Below, one piece after another: positions 41,625 through 50,004 of a stretch of 64,000 nucleotides of DNA. The DNA lies in contig CM063459.1 in assembly GCA_032191425.1 (NCBI GenBank), positions 27,499,001 to 27,563,000 on the forward strand, written 5' to 3'. The stretch comes from Lymantria dispar. Taxonomy: Eukaryota > Arthropoda > Insecta > Lepidoptera > Erebidae. The position numbers were made by a program, and so were the translations under genes. The stretch's first letter is position 1. Every line of letters starts with the position of its first letter. Below the pieces are notes generated by a model. It saw only the letters and a list, made by a program, of their open reading frames with translations, was not told where the DNA came from and did no database searches.

Positions 41625-42225
41625 TGTTCAATGCACATTGAACATGCAACGCAGCAAACTCAAAAGTAGAGCATGTCAACATACAAGTAAAGCATGTCAA
41701 CATACAAATGTGCAAAATTAGCACTGACATGATTTAAAGACACTGCGTTATACTTTACACGTACGACACACTAACACAAAATGGTATATGTGTGTATTAG
41801 CAATAAGTAGTATATAAGGTGTACATTGTGTAAAATAAATCAGATTTGAATTTATTCATCTCTCAGTTACATCCCTCTCACTGCGGCCAAGACACCCTTA
41901 GCCGTCAGTTCTGATTAGTCGAGTGAGTCTGCTTGACTGGCAGTGAGAGTTACCAATCCTCCACCCAAAGCTCCATCTCACTGTGGCCAAGACACCCTTA
42001 GCCGTCAGTTCTGACCGGTCCTGTGAGTCTGCTTGACCGGCAGTGAGAATTACCAATCCTCCACCCAAACATCCATCTCACATCTACCTGTCACCTTAGG
42101 TAGCGCGGTGCAGGTATCCCATCATATAGGCTAGGAACTTAAGGGCTTTAGGTACATCAAACTATAACCTTAGGTTCTTCTGTCAAACACGGCGTTAGTC
42201 CACTAGCCCAGACTACGCCTGTACA
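41625..42225 (+). repeat. 3' LTR of the BEL/Pao element
   Basis: 601 bp, same as the 5' LTR in length and, as far as I can compare, in sequence. The preceding GAGAGACCCCAGAA (41611-41624) is the likely polypurine tract. Confidence 0.95.
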
Positions 42226-42235
42226 ATACCATCAT

Positions 42236-42632
42236 ACATATTCATCATTTCAGCTCATCTATGTCCCACTGTTAAACAAGAATCTACACCACAGTAGGAG
42301 AGAAATTGATTTACCACGCTGATTGGCATTTTTTTTTATGGGTGGGCTATGGTAAGCGCACGCGCGTTCCAGTCCGTCCGGGGCGAAGAAAGGACGGCGC
42401 GCCCATATCCCACCCGTACCCACGTCACCTCGTTGTTGGGCCGATCACCGGAGCAGATGTGACTTGTCGTCAGTGGTCGGCCACGCTGATTGGCATAGAA
42501 TTTTATTTCGAGTTTTCGCTCGTTTCTATATCTATGTTATTTGCATATTGTAATCCCTTAGTCGTGTTTTACGATAGCCACGAGCAGGAAAGGGGGTGGT
42601 GAATTACCTTCGTACTCTGTCACCACACGGAA
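42236..42632 (-). repeat. SINE-A copy split by an R1-type fragment
   Basis: Plus strand: CATTTCAGCTCATCTATGTC, AGAGAAATTGATTTACCACG before, and ATTTTATTTCGAGTTTTCGC, GTCGTGTTTTACGATAGCC, CTGTCACCACACGG after the insertion. It begins 6 bp after the BEL TSD. Confidence 0.75.
42329..42480 (-). mobile_element. R1-type 3'-end fragment with 15-bp TSD at the SINE-A CCTA^T-type site
   Basis: T run, ATGGGTGGGCTATGGTAAGC, GTCCGGGGCGAAGAAAGG, GTTGTTGGGCCGATCACC. CCACGCTGATTGGCA at 42314-42328 and 42481-42495 is the duplicated target, a piece of SINE-A. Only about 150 bp were copied. Confidence 0.85.
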
Positions 42633-42793
42633 ATGCTAATTAAAATTATTAAAATGATCTATAACAATAAAGCAGTCTTTGTGGATTTTGTTGTTATTAT
42701 TACAATGTTTTAAATACTTTTCGTAATTCATTCATTTACAGAATAATCATTGATTTTACAGAAGTGTCTAGATTATTAATTTTTATAGATTAC

Positions 42794-43015
42794 AAGCAAC
42801 CCGCCCTTGCTTCGCTTCGGGTGTAGTCACTTTACCCGCGTAGTGCCCGTTCCCGTGGTAATATCGAGATAAAATATAGCCTATGTTACTCTCTGATATT
42901 ATTGCTAGCTAGCTTTCCATTGGTGAAAGAATTTTTGAAATCGGTTCGGTAGTTTAAGCGTGAAAGCGTAACAAACAAAGAAACTTACTTTTGCATTTAT
43001 AATATTAGAAGGATT
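42794..43015 (-). mobile_element. Hel-D
   Basis: Plus strand: CAAGCAACCCGCCCTTGC, CCCGCGTAGTGCCCGTTCC, CTGATATTATTGCTAGC, AAGCGTGAAAGCGTAAC, ATTTATAATATTAGAAGGA. Confidence 0.65.
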
Positions 43016-43029
43016 AATTATTTTCCCTT

Positions 43030-43165
43030 TGGTAACGGAGAAAGAATACAATTCACCATCTCCTTTCTTGTCCGTGACGATTAAGGCATTAAATATGCAT
43101 ATAACGTCTCAAGTGAAGGAAAAAAACAAAATTAAACGATATATCAATGTTTTTGGTTAATGGGT
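43030..43165 (+). repeat. SINE-A 5' half, diverged
   Basis: GGTAACGGAGAAAGAATACAA, GTCCGTGACGATTAAGGC and TGCATATAACGTCTC. Confidence 0.6.
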
Positions 43166-43224
43166 TACTTAAAATTAAGAACTGGGATACAGAACTTGAT
43201 ATCACAATATTGGCAGACCTTGGT

Positions 43225-43742
43225 TTTCATTATCATTATCTTAGCTCATATACGTCCCACAACTGGGCTCAAGCCTACTTAATAATAGAAGGGAAATCTA
43301 TTAAATCACGCTGGCCAAATGTTTAGGCATATTTCTTTTTATTTCGGAGGGAATGTATTGTCTAGACGTACGCGTGTGTGGCCTCATAGTTCACCGTATT
43401 CTCAACCCTTCACCATTGTGCTAATCACTATTACAGAGTTCTTAACGAGCCTGCCAAGCAGCCTGGCGGGTTACCCTTTCGAATATCGTTCCTTCCTGAC
43501 GACCTCACAAGGCATCGCCCTCACGCGGTCAGCCTTCCTGCGGGTTACGGACTGTTCCTGTATTCAGAGAGCCCCGGCTAGGATGACATCAGACGCACGT
43601 AAATGTGTAAGTATAGGATTTAATTTCGAACTTGCCATCTCTTGCATAGATGTCATATGCATATTACACCCCTTAGTCATCTTTTACGAAACCCACGGGC
43701 AAGATCAGCAATGATGAATTGTATTCTTACTCTGTCATCACA
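43225..43742 (-). repeat. SINE-A copy split by an R1-type fragment
   Basis: Plus strand: TAGCTCATATACGTCCCAC, AATCACGCTGGCC before, and GGATTTAATTTCGAAC, AGTCATCTTTTACGAAACCC, TCTGTCATCACACG after the insertion. Confidence 0.7.
43330..43600 (-). mobile_element. R1-type 3' fragment, diverged, with 13-bp TSD at the SINE-A CCTA^T site
   Basis: Minus strand: CCCCGGCTAGG reversed near 43573, then a 3'-UTR order GTAACCCGCAGG, GACCGCGTGAGGG, ACGATATTCGAAAGGG, CCGCCAGGC. The target copies AAATGTTTAGGCA (43317-43329) and AAATGTGTAAGTA (43601-43613) match at 10 of 13. The poly(A) is decayed. An old insertion. Confidence 0.65.
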
Positions 43743-43779
43743 CGTATAAGATGTACCTTGGTTTTAAGATTAATATGTC

Positions 43780-44010
43780 CGTGTGGTGACGGAGTAGGAA
43801 TACAATTTACCACCGTTGATCTTGCCCGTGGGTGAGGTAAAAGACGAATAAGGGATATAATGTGCATATAATATCTAAGATAGAGAAGGAAAACTTAAGA
43901 CAAAACCCTGTACCAACACGTTTGACCAGCGCAGTATAGCAGGTCAATTGCCCTTCCTTAGTGCAGGAGGCCCGAGCCCAATAGTGGGACGTATATGGGC
44001 AGAGATGATG
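43780..44010 (+). repeat. SINE-A, full length
   Basis: CCGTGTGGTGACGGAGTAGG head, AAGACGAATAAGGG core, CCCTGTACCAACACGTTTG, GAGCCCAATAGTGGGACG and an ATGATGATTATT tail. Confidence 0.85.
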
Positions 44011-44027
44011 ATTATTAAAATATCATC

Positions 44028-44270
44028 ATCATCTTGGTCTTATCCCGAGTACTTGAGTCGACTTAGTATGTACTCTTTTTTCATACTACATATTGGTAAA
44101 ATTTGGTAATAGTTTTATGATCAGCCGCCTGCTTGAATTCAGTACTTGTTGAAATCGTAATTGTTGACCTGACGTCATCACAAAGAGTTGGCCCGGGTCG
44201 ATGAAAAAATCTTAGTCGTTTTTTGGAACACCCACGTATCGTAAGGTTGGTAGTATTCGCCTCTACTATT
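44028..44270 (-). repeat. SINE-G, diverged
   Basis: Plus strand: ATCATCATCATCTTGGTC, GATCAGCCGCCTGCTTG, GAGTTGGCCCGGGTCGATG, TTAGTCGTTTTTTGGAACACC. Compare 61329-61591. Confidence 0.65.
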
Positions 44271-45503
44271 TCTTCTTATTATTGAAATATATAGAGGATA
44301 ACGGTGTAATAGGCGGTCTTTGTGCTGACTTACAAGTGAGCTCTCACTGTCAAAAGTGTTTGCGAATGTCTTGGTGAGTGGAGCATGGGTAACAGGTTCT
44401 TGCCCGAGCGAAAACCTTTTTGAGGAAAACGTCGTTTCTTAAGAGTCAAGTCTTATAACGTATATAACTACTTTTTATATTATATTTATTACATAAATAA
44501 CGTTCGCGGAATAGACAGAGGAAACTTGACGTTTAATGGGACCCACGCTGTCCTTCCGTTGATTCAGCTCGGCAAGTGGAAAATATTTTCATTAAAAAAA
44601 TATAAAAAGGTACGTCGTAAAAACACACGATAGAAGCAAAAATGTTGTATTACAGGGAAATATTTTAATATTTTAATGATTCCTAATCTACTATACCCCG
44701 CTAATCAAACGTACTGATATAGGATTTTATTTCGAGTATTCCTTCTCTTGCGCAGATGCACCATACAGACCAGACTGTATTTGTTTTAAATGAGACGAGT
44801 TTATATGTCACTCGTATCCGATACCCGAAGGCAATTTAGATATTTCGCCCACTTTTAGGAGCATCATGATAAAACCCATCAAAAGGTTTTCGATCAGTAG
44901 TTAAAAAGTTTCTCATAAAAAGTTTCACATTAAAAAATAATTCGAAAACAGGTTTTTAAAAGCGTATTTAAGATCGCTTTCACTATACTTACAAAAACGA
45001 ATTTTGATCCCGTTAAGTTTTTTCAATGTCGTATTTTGATTTCAGGAACATTCCTCCCAAGCGGCTAAACTCGCAAAGACAGTATGGAAATCCGCCACCA
45101 AAAATTTCAAACCCATCTCAAACTTACCCTACTCTTGGTTCTGCAGTACGCAAGATGGCGTTTCAAGAAATATAGCTTAGACCGCTCGCACGAACATTGA
45201 CAAATATAAGGGACGTACGTATTTATAAAACAACGTTCATCCACGACCCACTGAGCGGATACGTGAGTGAATTCTACGGAAAAACATTATTTATTGCCAT
45301 AAAGAATGTGTTTTGGATGTATAGTCCTAAGTCTCGGAACTATTTGGAGTGCTTTACACCATTCTTTTAACATTCATTTTTCATTCATCCATTTGTTGAT
45401 GTATCTTTGGGGCAACGGACCTTGGGCTAACATTTTCCCCTTTTATATTTCTTTTGCCTTTAAATAAATGTAAGATACATTTATTACTTATTCTATACTT
45501 ATA
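44271..45503. other. Unassigned AT-rich stretch
   Basis: Only a SINE-A scrap is recognisable (44688-44765, minus: CTATACCCCGCTAATC, TTTTATTTCGAGTATTCC). Otherwise no ORF, tract or recurring element. Confidence 0.45.
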
Positions 45504-45776
45504 TTTTTATTTTATATCTATATTACTTTTCTATTTACGCATTTATCCTAGGAACATTTTTGTAACTAACTTTTTTACTTTCTTTTTTTGACAATCTATA
45601 GTCCAGTCGCCCTGACTAATACTCGTAGATAGACGTATCTTTGTTTTCTATAGTTATATTTTTATATCTATATTATTTTATAGTTACGTATTTATCCTCA
45701 ACGAATTTTTGTAAATACTTTTTTATACTTTGACTTTTTGTAACAGGCTACAGTCCGGTCGCACCTTGACTAAACC
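45504..45776. repeat. Two-unit tandem duplication, about 152-bp period
   Basis: 45504-45624 and 45656-45776 share ATATCTATATTA, ACG(C/T)ATTTATCCT, TTTTTGTAA, and TA(T/C)AGTCC(A/G)GTCGC..TGACTAA. The units have diverged by about 20-25%. Confidence 0.6.
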
Positions 45777-45974
45777 ATTGGAAATGGCAGCAGGAACATG
45801 CAGTCCCTTAACCTTACGTATTGTACCTCTCTAGGCATAGAGTTCTGCCTTCGGTGGCCTTGGTATATACTTAATGCTTGACATAGTATAAATCTTTCAC
45901 TAAGAAATCAACCTTAATAATTTAGACTTCTTTTTTCTCTTCTTTCTCTTTTTCTTTAGACGGTAGACTTCTCC

Positions 45975-46125
45975 GTATAGCGATGGGATAAAAATACAAT
46001 TTCCGCCTTTCTTTACTTGCCTGAACGAGGCATCCTTGATTCACAGAAAAACGCAAATTGAATTTCGGGAGTCTGCTCATCGTATGAGTAAGAAGGTTTC
46101 CTTATATCCTATTCCAACATAATCC
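45975..46125 (+). repeat. Decayed SINE-A 5' part
   Basis: CGTATAGCGATGGGATAAAAATACAATT (in two pieces: head and AATACAATT word), CCTGAACGAGGCATCC and ATATCCTATTCCAACAT follow SINE-A order with many changes. Confidence 0.4.
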
Positions 46126-46330
46126 TATCTTGATCCTATTCTTTTTCGATATCTGTTATATATTTATTAGGCGAATCAGCCATGGATGTCAAAAAATCAG
46201 TACCAATGTTAGGCCTGATGGCGATGAGGAGGAAATAAAGGGGTTCATTGGGATTCACGTGGACCTTTCATCGCCTAGCATGGACCAGACAGGGTGTATT
46301 CAGACCATAGCTTCCATCCTTTTCTCCATA
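46126..46330 (+). mobile_element. Decayed R1-type 3' end
   Basis: GTTAGGCCTGATGGCGATGA, TTTCATCGCCTAGCATGG and CAGACCATAGCTTCC follow the order of the 27390-27500 UTR. It sits just after a SINE-A CCTATTCC word, so it may be a fifth insertion at the same site. Confidence 0.4.
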
Positions 46331-46381
46331 TAAGAAGACGTAAAACTTAACAAATAGGCTCATTCTATAATATTATTTAGT

Positions 46382-46681
46382 ACTAGCAACCCGCTCTTGC
46401 TTCGCTTCGGTTATAGTCGTTTTATCCGCGTAGTTCCCGTGGGAATACCGAGAAATTATAGCCTAGTTTACGCCCTGATATTATAGCTTTCCATTGGCGA
46501 AAGAATTTTTGAAATCGGTTCAGCCGTTTTGAAGATTACCTGGAACAAACAGACAGATAGACAAAATTTTTTTAATTGCTATTTTAGGCATAGGTGTCGT
46601 GCAAATAACCGTATGAGCATGAAAAAAGCCCATTATTTTGACATTACAAACAGACACTCCAATTTTATTTATTGGTATAGA
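46382..46681 (-). mobile_element. Hel-E
   Basis: Plus strand starts ACTAGCAACCCGCTCTTGC and ends TTTTATTTATTGGTATAGA. Directly followed by Hel-K. Confidence 0.7.
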
Positions 46682-46860
46682 CTAGCTTCTGCTCGCGACT
46701 TCGTGTGTTATAGATACTTTGGGCTAACGCTAACTTTAACCTAAGACTTTGTTTACGTAGAATGTGAAAATATTTTGAAATAATACGTTTTCGTCACACA
46801 TGATTTTTTATAAAATTTAGTCGTTTACGCAGCTGAACCTCTCAAAAGGAAAATTTTTGA
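46682..46860 (-). mobile_element. Hel-K, 3' part, interrupted by R1 copy 2
   Basis: Starts CTAGCTTCTGCTCGCGAC, the reversed end of a repeat very common in Lepidoptera (recognised from memory), and continues beyond the R1 element at 53140-53330 (TTGAAACATTCTTC, ATAGTCTTCATCGATAAATAGG, TTATATATTGGTATCG). Confidence 0.55.
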
Positions 46861-46873
46861 AGCATCGATTTTG
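46861..46873. repeat. Target site duplication, 5' copy
   Basis: AGCATCGATTTTG, repeated exactly at 53127-53139. Confidence 0.93.
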
Positions 46874-47325
46874 GGGGGGGCGCGGCCGCACCTCCTCGTG
46901 GTGCTCCCTGGTAACGTCCATTTGGACGTCATGCGTCCATTTGGACGGCCAAGATTCCGGCAGGTGGGGGTCTCCGCGTGCGGCTCTGGTGGCAGAGCAC
47001 GGCGGATCTGACCCGGGGCCAATGGGGCGGATGTGCCTCATGGCACTCCGTCGCCAGGGACGGTTGCGTCACGGCCCGGGGGCGTGACGGGTCGGTCGCT
47101 CGCGAGCGGCCAGACCTGGAAGGCCCAAACCGTAATCCTGAGTAGGGGGGTCAGGACCGGGGGTCTTCGGACCGCGGGGAAGAAAACCCCTATGAAAAAT
47201 TACTCCAAATCTTAAGTTTGGCCACTCGGCGAGGAGATGTATGGCTGGTGGGTTAAGAAACGCGCGCGAAAAAAAAAAAGCGTCCAGCCGCTAGAGTCAA
47301 GGCAAGACTTAAAAATGATCCAAAT
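46874..47325 (+). promoter_or_regulatory. 5' UTR of R1 copy 2 with two CGTCCATTTGGACG palindromes
   Basis: CGTCCATTTGGACG occurs at 46915-46928 and 46934-46947. R1-clade elements carry an internal promoter in this region. The part after about 47150 aligns with the 5' UTR of copy 1 (GAAGAAAACC, GGCGAG, GCATGGCTG-like words). Confidence 0.6.
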
Positions 47326-50004
47326 ATGGCAGAGGTTCCAAACGACGTACCTACTCCAGAGGGTCCCGGCCACGCCGGGGAATCCCTCACTGTGCTGGTT
47401 TCTGAGCGCGAGAGGCGCACAGTCACCAGCACAGTCAGTCCCCAGTCGTATGGGAGGGGGACAACACCTGCTATGTCTGCCGAGAGCCCGGCACAAGATC
47501 AGGAGGCTCACCGGGGGGAGGGGATTGAAGTTGAAGTGAAGGAGAAGAAAGAGATTGAGAAGAAGAAGAAGGGGAAGAAGAAGAAGCAGAAGCGTACCGC
47601 CCAGGCGCGAGCCCGCATCGAGACCGCAAGGTGGAAGGCGTGGCGGGAGCGGCAGAAGGCGGCCGGTATGGCTACGTGCGACGAGGGTGGCAGCACTGCT
47701 GCTGCAGGGCCGTCGCGGAGCGGGGGTGGCGTTGCTGCCCAACCATCGGAGGAGGAGACTGGGTCGAACACAGAGCTGTCGCTAGACGAGAGCGTCAGCG
47801 TCGACTGCAGCAGCGGACCCGAGGACGAGGGCGGCATTGCCGCAGAGCCGTCGCAGGATGAGGGCGGCAATGCCGCAGGGCCATCCGAAGGTCTGGAGTC
47901 GGACACGGCCTCAGAGATGGTCCTAACGGACGTGGGCGGAAGTGCCGCAGAGCCGTCTGCCGCTGAAGACGGCGCTGAATGGACGCAGGTCGGCCGGAGT
48001 AGGAACGAGGGCGGTGGATGCGCTGCAGGTCCGTCCAGTAGGAGTAGGGGGACGATAGGCAGGCCGTCACTTGAGGGTAGGCCGTCGTCGAGTAGGGAGA
48101 AGAGGAAGGCTGCCGAGGAGGAGACCATCGCCACCACGGTAGGTACGAAGGAGAGGGAGGAGGCCCTCCCCCCAAGCGTCCGGAAGCGCCCCCTCAAGGG
48201 GCGCAGCTTGAACACCGACTCGGAGGGGAGCACCATCATGCCTCCTCCCAAAGTCCCGACCATGCCCCGTGGGCGCAGAGGTCGTGGATCGGCGAGGCCG
48301 GGGACTCCGGTTCTGGCAGGCCACAGTGGCGAGGTAGCGGCCCTACAGGCCGCGAACGCCCGCCTTAATAAGGAGGTCTCCGGCTTGTGGGAACGCAACC
48401 GCAAGCTGGAGATGGAGTTGGAGGCGGTGCGACGGGAGAACCGCGGGTTGGCCAAGGAGATGGCCGACCTGCGGGCCCAGTTCGCGCGCCTGGCGCCGAC
48501 CGCGCCGCCAGTGCCGGCCTCGCCACTGAGACGGGCTGCGCCGGGTAGGGCGGGCCCGTCGTCTGCGCCTGTGGCGCCGGCTGCGCCTGTCGCGGCTGCT
48601 GCGCCGGCTGTACCCGTCGCGGCTTCGGCGCTTCCTCCACTCGTCGTGGTCCCTCCGCCGGCTCGTGGCCGCGGGAGACCTCAGAAGGGGGAGGAGCCGC
48701 CGCCCGACGAGGTGTACGGCGTGTCGGAGTCGGCGGTACGCGTCATCCTAGCCCGAGTAGGGGTGATGGTGGATGCGCGTATCGCCGCCGTAGCGGCCAG
48801 GCTCCCGCCTGAGCCGCCCCTCTGACCGCCGCTCGCCGCGGACAAGGCGAGGCGGCCGCAAGCGTCAGCTCCCACCCCGCTGCCCTGTCAGGGTGGCCGC
48901 GTGGTGAGCTACGCTGCGGCCGCGGCCGGGCCCAAGGGGGCCAAGAAGGCCGGCAAGGTGCCGGCTCCCGGCAAGGCCGGGCCGCGGCCGGCGCCAGCGG
49001 CTGCACCGCAGGCGCCGACCGCTCCTGCTGCGCTCAGCGCTGCTGCCAGGCTCAAACAGGGCTGGCAGGTGGCTGAGCGGAGCAGGAAGGCACGCGGCCA
49101 GAAGCGGAGAGCGGCGGCCAAGAGTGCCGCCGTGGCCGCCGCTCCCCAGGCGGCAGCCGGCAGAAAGGGGAAGAAAAGGTCGCGCAGGGGCCTCAAGTCG
49201 CCGAAGACGGCCGCGGTGGTCATCACCGTGCTGCCTGAGGCGGCTGAGAGGGGCCTCAACTATGAGGCCGTCCTAAAACGCGCCCGGCGGAAGCTGGACG
49301 TGGCGAGGACCCGCAAGGCCCGGACAGGGGCTCGAATACTCGAGTTCCCGGGGGCCGAGGGCGCGAAGACGGCCGATAGTTTGGCCACGATGTTGAGGGG
49401 GCTGTTCAGGCCGGAGGATGGTGTCCGAATCGCCAGGCCTGTCAAGTGCGCAGAGATGCGCCTGACGGGCTTGGACGATTCCGTGACGGTGGAGGACGTC
49501 CGGGAGGCGATTATGGCGCGTACCGGATGTGCCTCGGACACCGTCTGGATTGGCACCATCCGCATTGGTCCGGGCGGCGTCGGTGCTGCCTGGGTGCAGT
49601 GTCCGGTGGAGTCGGTCAAGCAATTGGCCGACTCAGGCAGGCTCCTCGTGGGCTGGAGCTCGGCGCGGGTAACCGTGCTAGAGCCCCGGCCCGCGAGGTG
49701 TTACAAATGCATGGCGGTCGGGCATACCCGACCGACATGCAAAAACTGCTTTGACTGCAGCGGGCTATGTTTCCGTTGCGGTCAGACCGGACACCAGGCG
49801 GCATCGTGCTCTGCGGTGCCCCACTGCCCCGCGTGTGCAGCAGGCAATAGGCCTGCCAAACACCGCATGGGCTCTGGGGACTGCAGACCCCCGGCATCGG
49901 CCCCGAAGGGGCGGGACGGCCCATCGACCGGGCCAGTCCCCGCTCCGAGCGCGGCCCGATCGCCCGTCAGCGCGGAGGAGGTGACGATGGATACGGACCG
50001 TTAA
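47326..50004 (+). pseudogene. R1-clade ORF1 (gag-like) with one nonsense codon
   Basis: Starts MAEVPNDVPTPEGPG. It has a Lys-rich tract (residues about 68-95), Gly/Ser/Glu repeats, and a coiled coil at about 325-390 (LQAANARLNKEVSGLWERN). A TGA at 48823-48825 stands where copy 1 has CGA (Arg), again a CpG transition. The same frame then continues to 50004 through the conserved C-terminal part with CYKCMAVGHTRPTC and CFRCGQTGHQAASC knuckles. Relative to copy 1 the region before the knuckles lacks a few codons (KLDVARTRKA). The stop TAA overlaps the ORF2 start as TAATG. One nonsense mutation is the only serious defect seen. Confidence 0.85.

Larger units (their letters stand above)
34818..42229 (+). 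mobile_element. BEL/Pao LTR retrotransposon with env-like region, internally deleted
   Basis: A 7.4-kb element: 5' LTR (34822-35422), tRNA-Tyr-type primer site, gag-pol-env reading frames and 3' LTR (41625-42225). ATAC at 34818-34821 and 42226-42229 is the TSD (five bases, AATAC, if the LTR ends one base earlier). The two LTRs are each 601 bp and I find no difference between them by eye, which implies a recent insertion. Even so, pol has lost the C-terminal RT and the RNase H region by an in-frame deletion, so the copy was probably mobilised with enzymes from another element. The strongly A-rich codon use differs from the GC-rich R1 elements nearby. It is an insect endogenous element; gag order and DQGS protease motif identify BEL/Pao. 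Confidence 0.92.

Noticed and set aside
47508..48455. 315-codon minus-strand open frame
   Set aside because: Antisense of R1 copy 2 ORF1; low-complexity Ser/Pro product.
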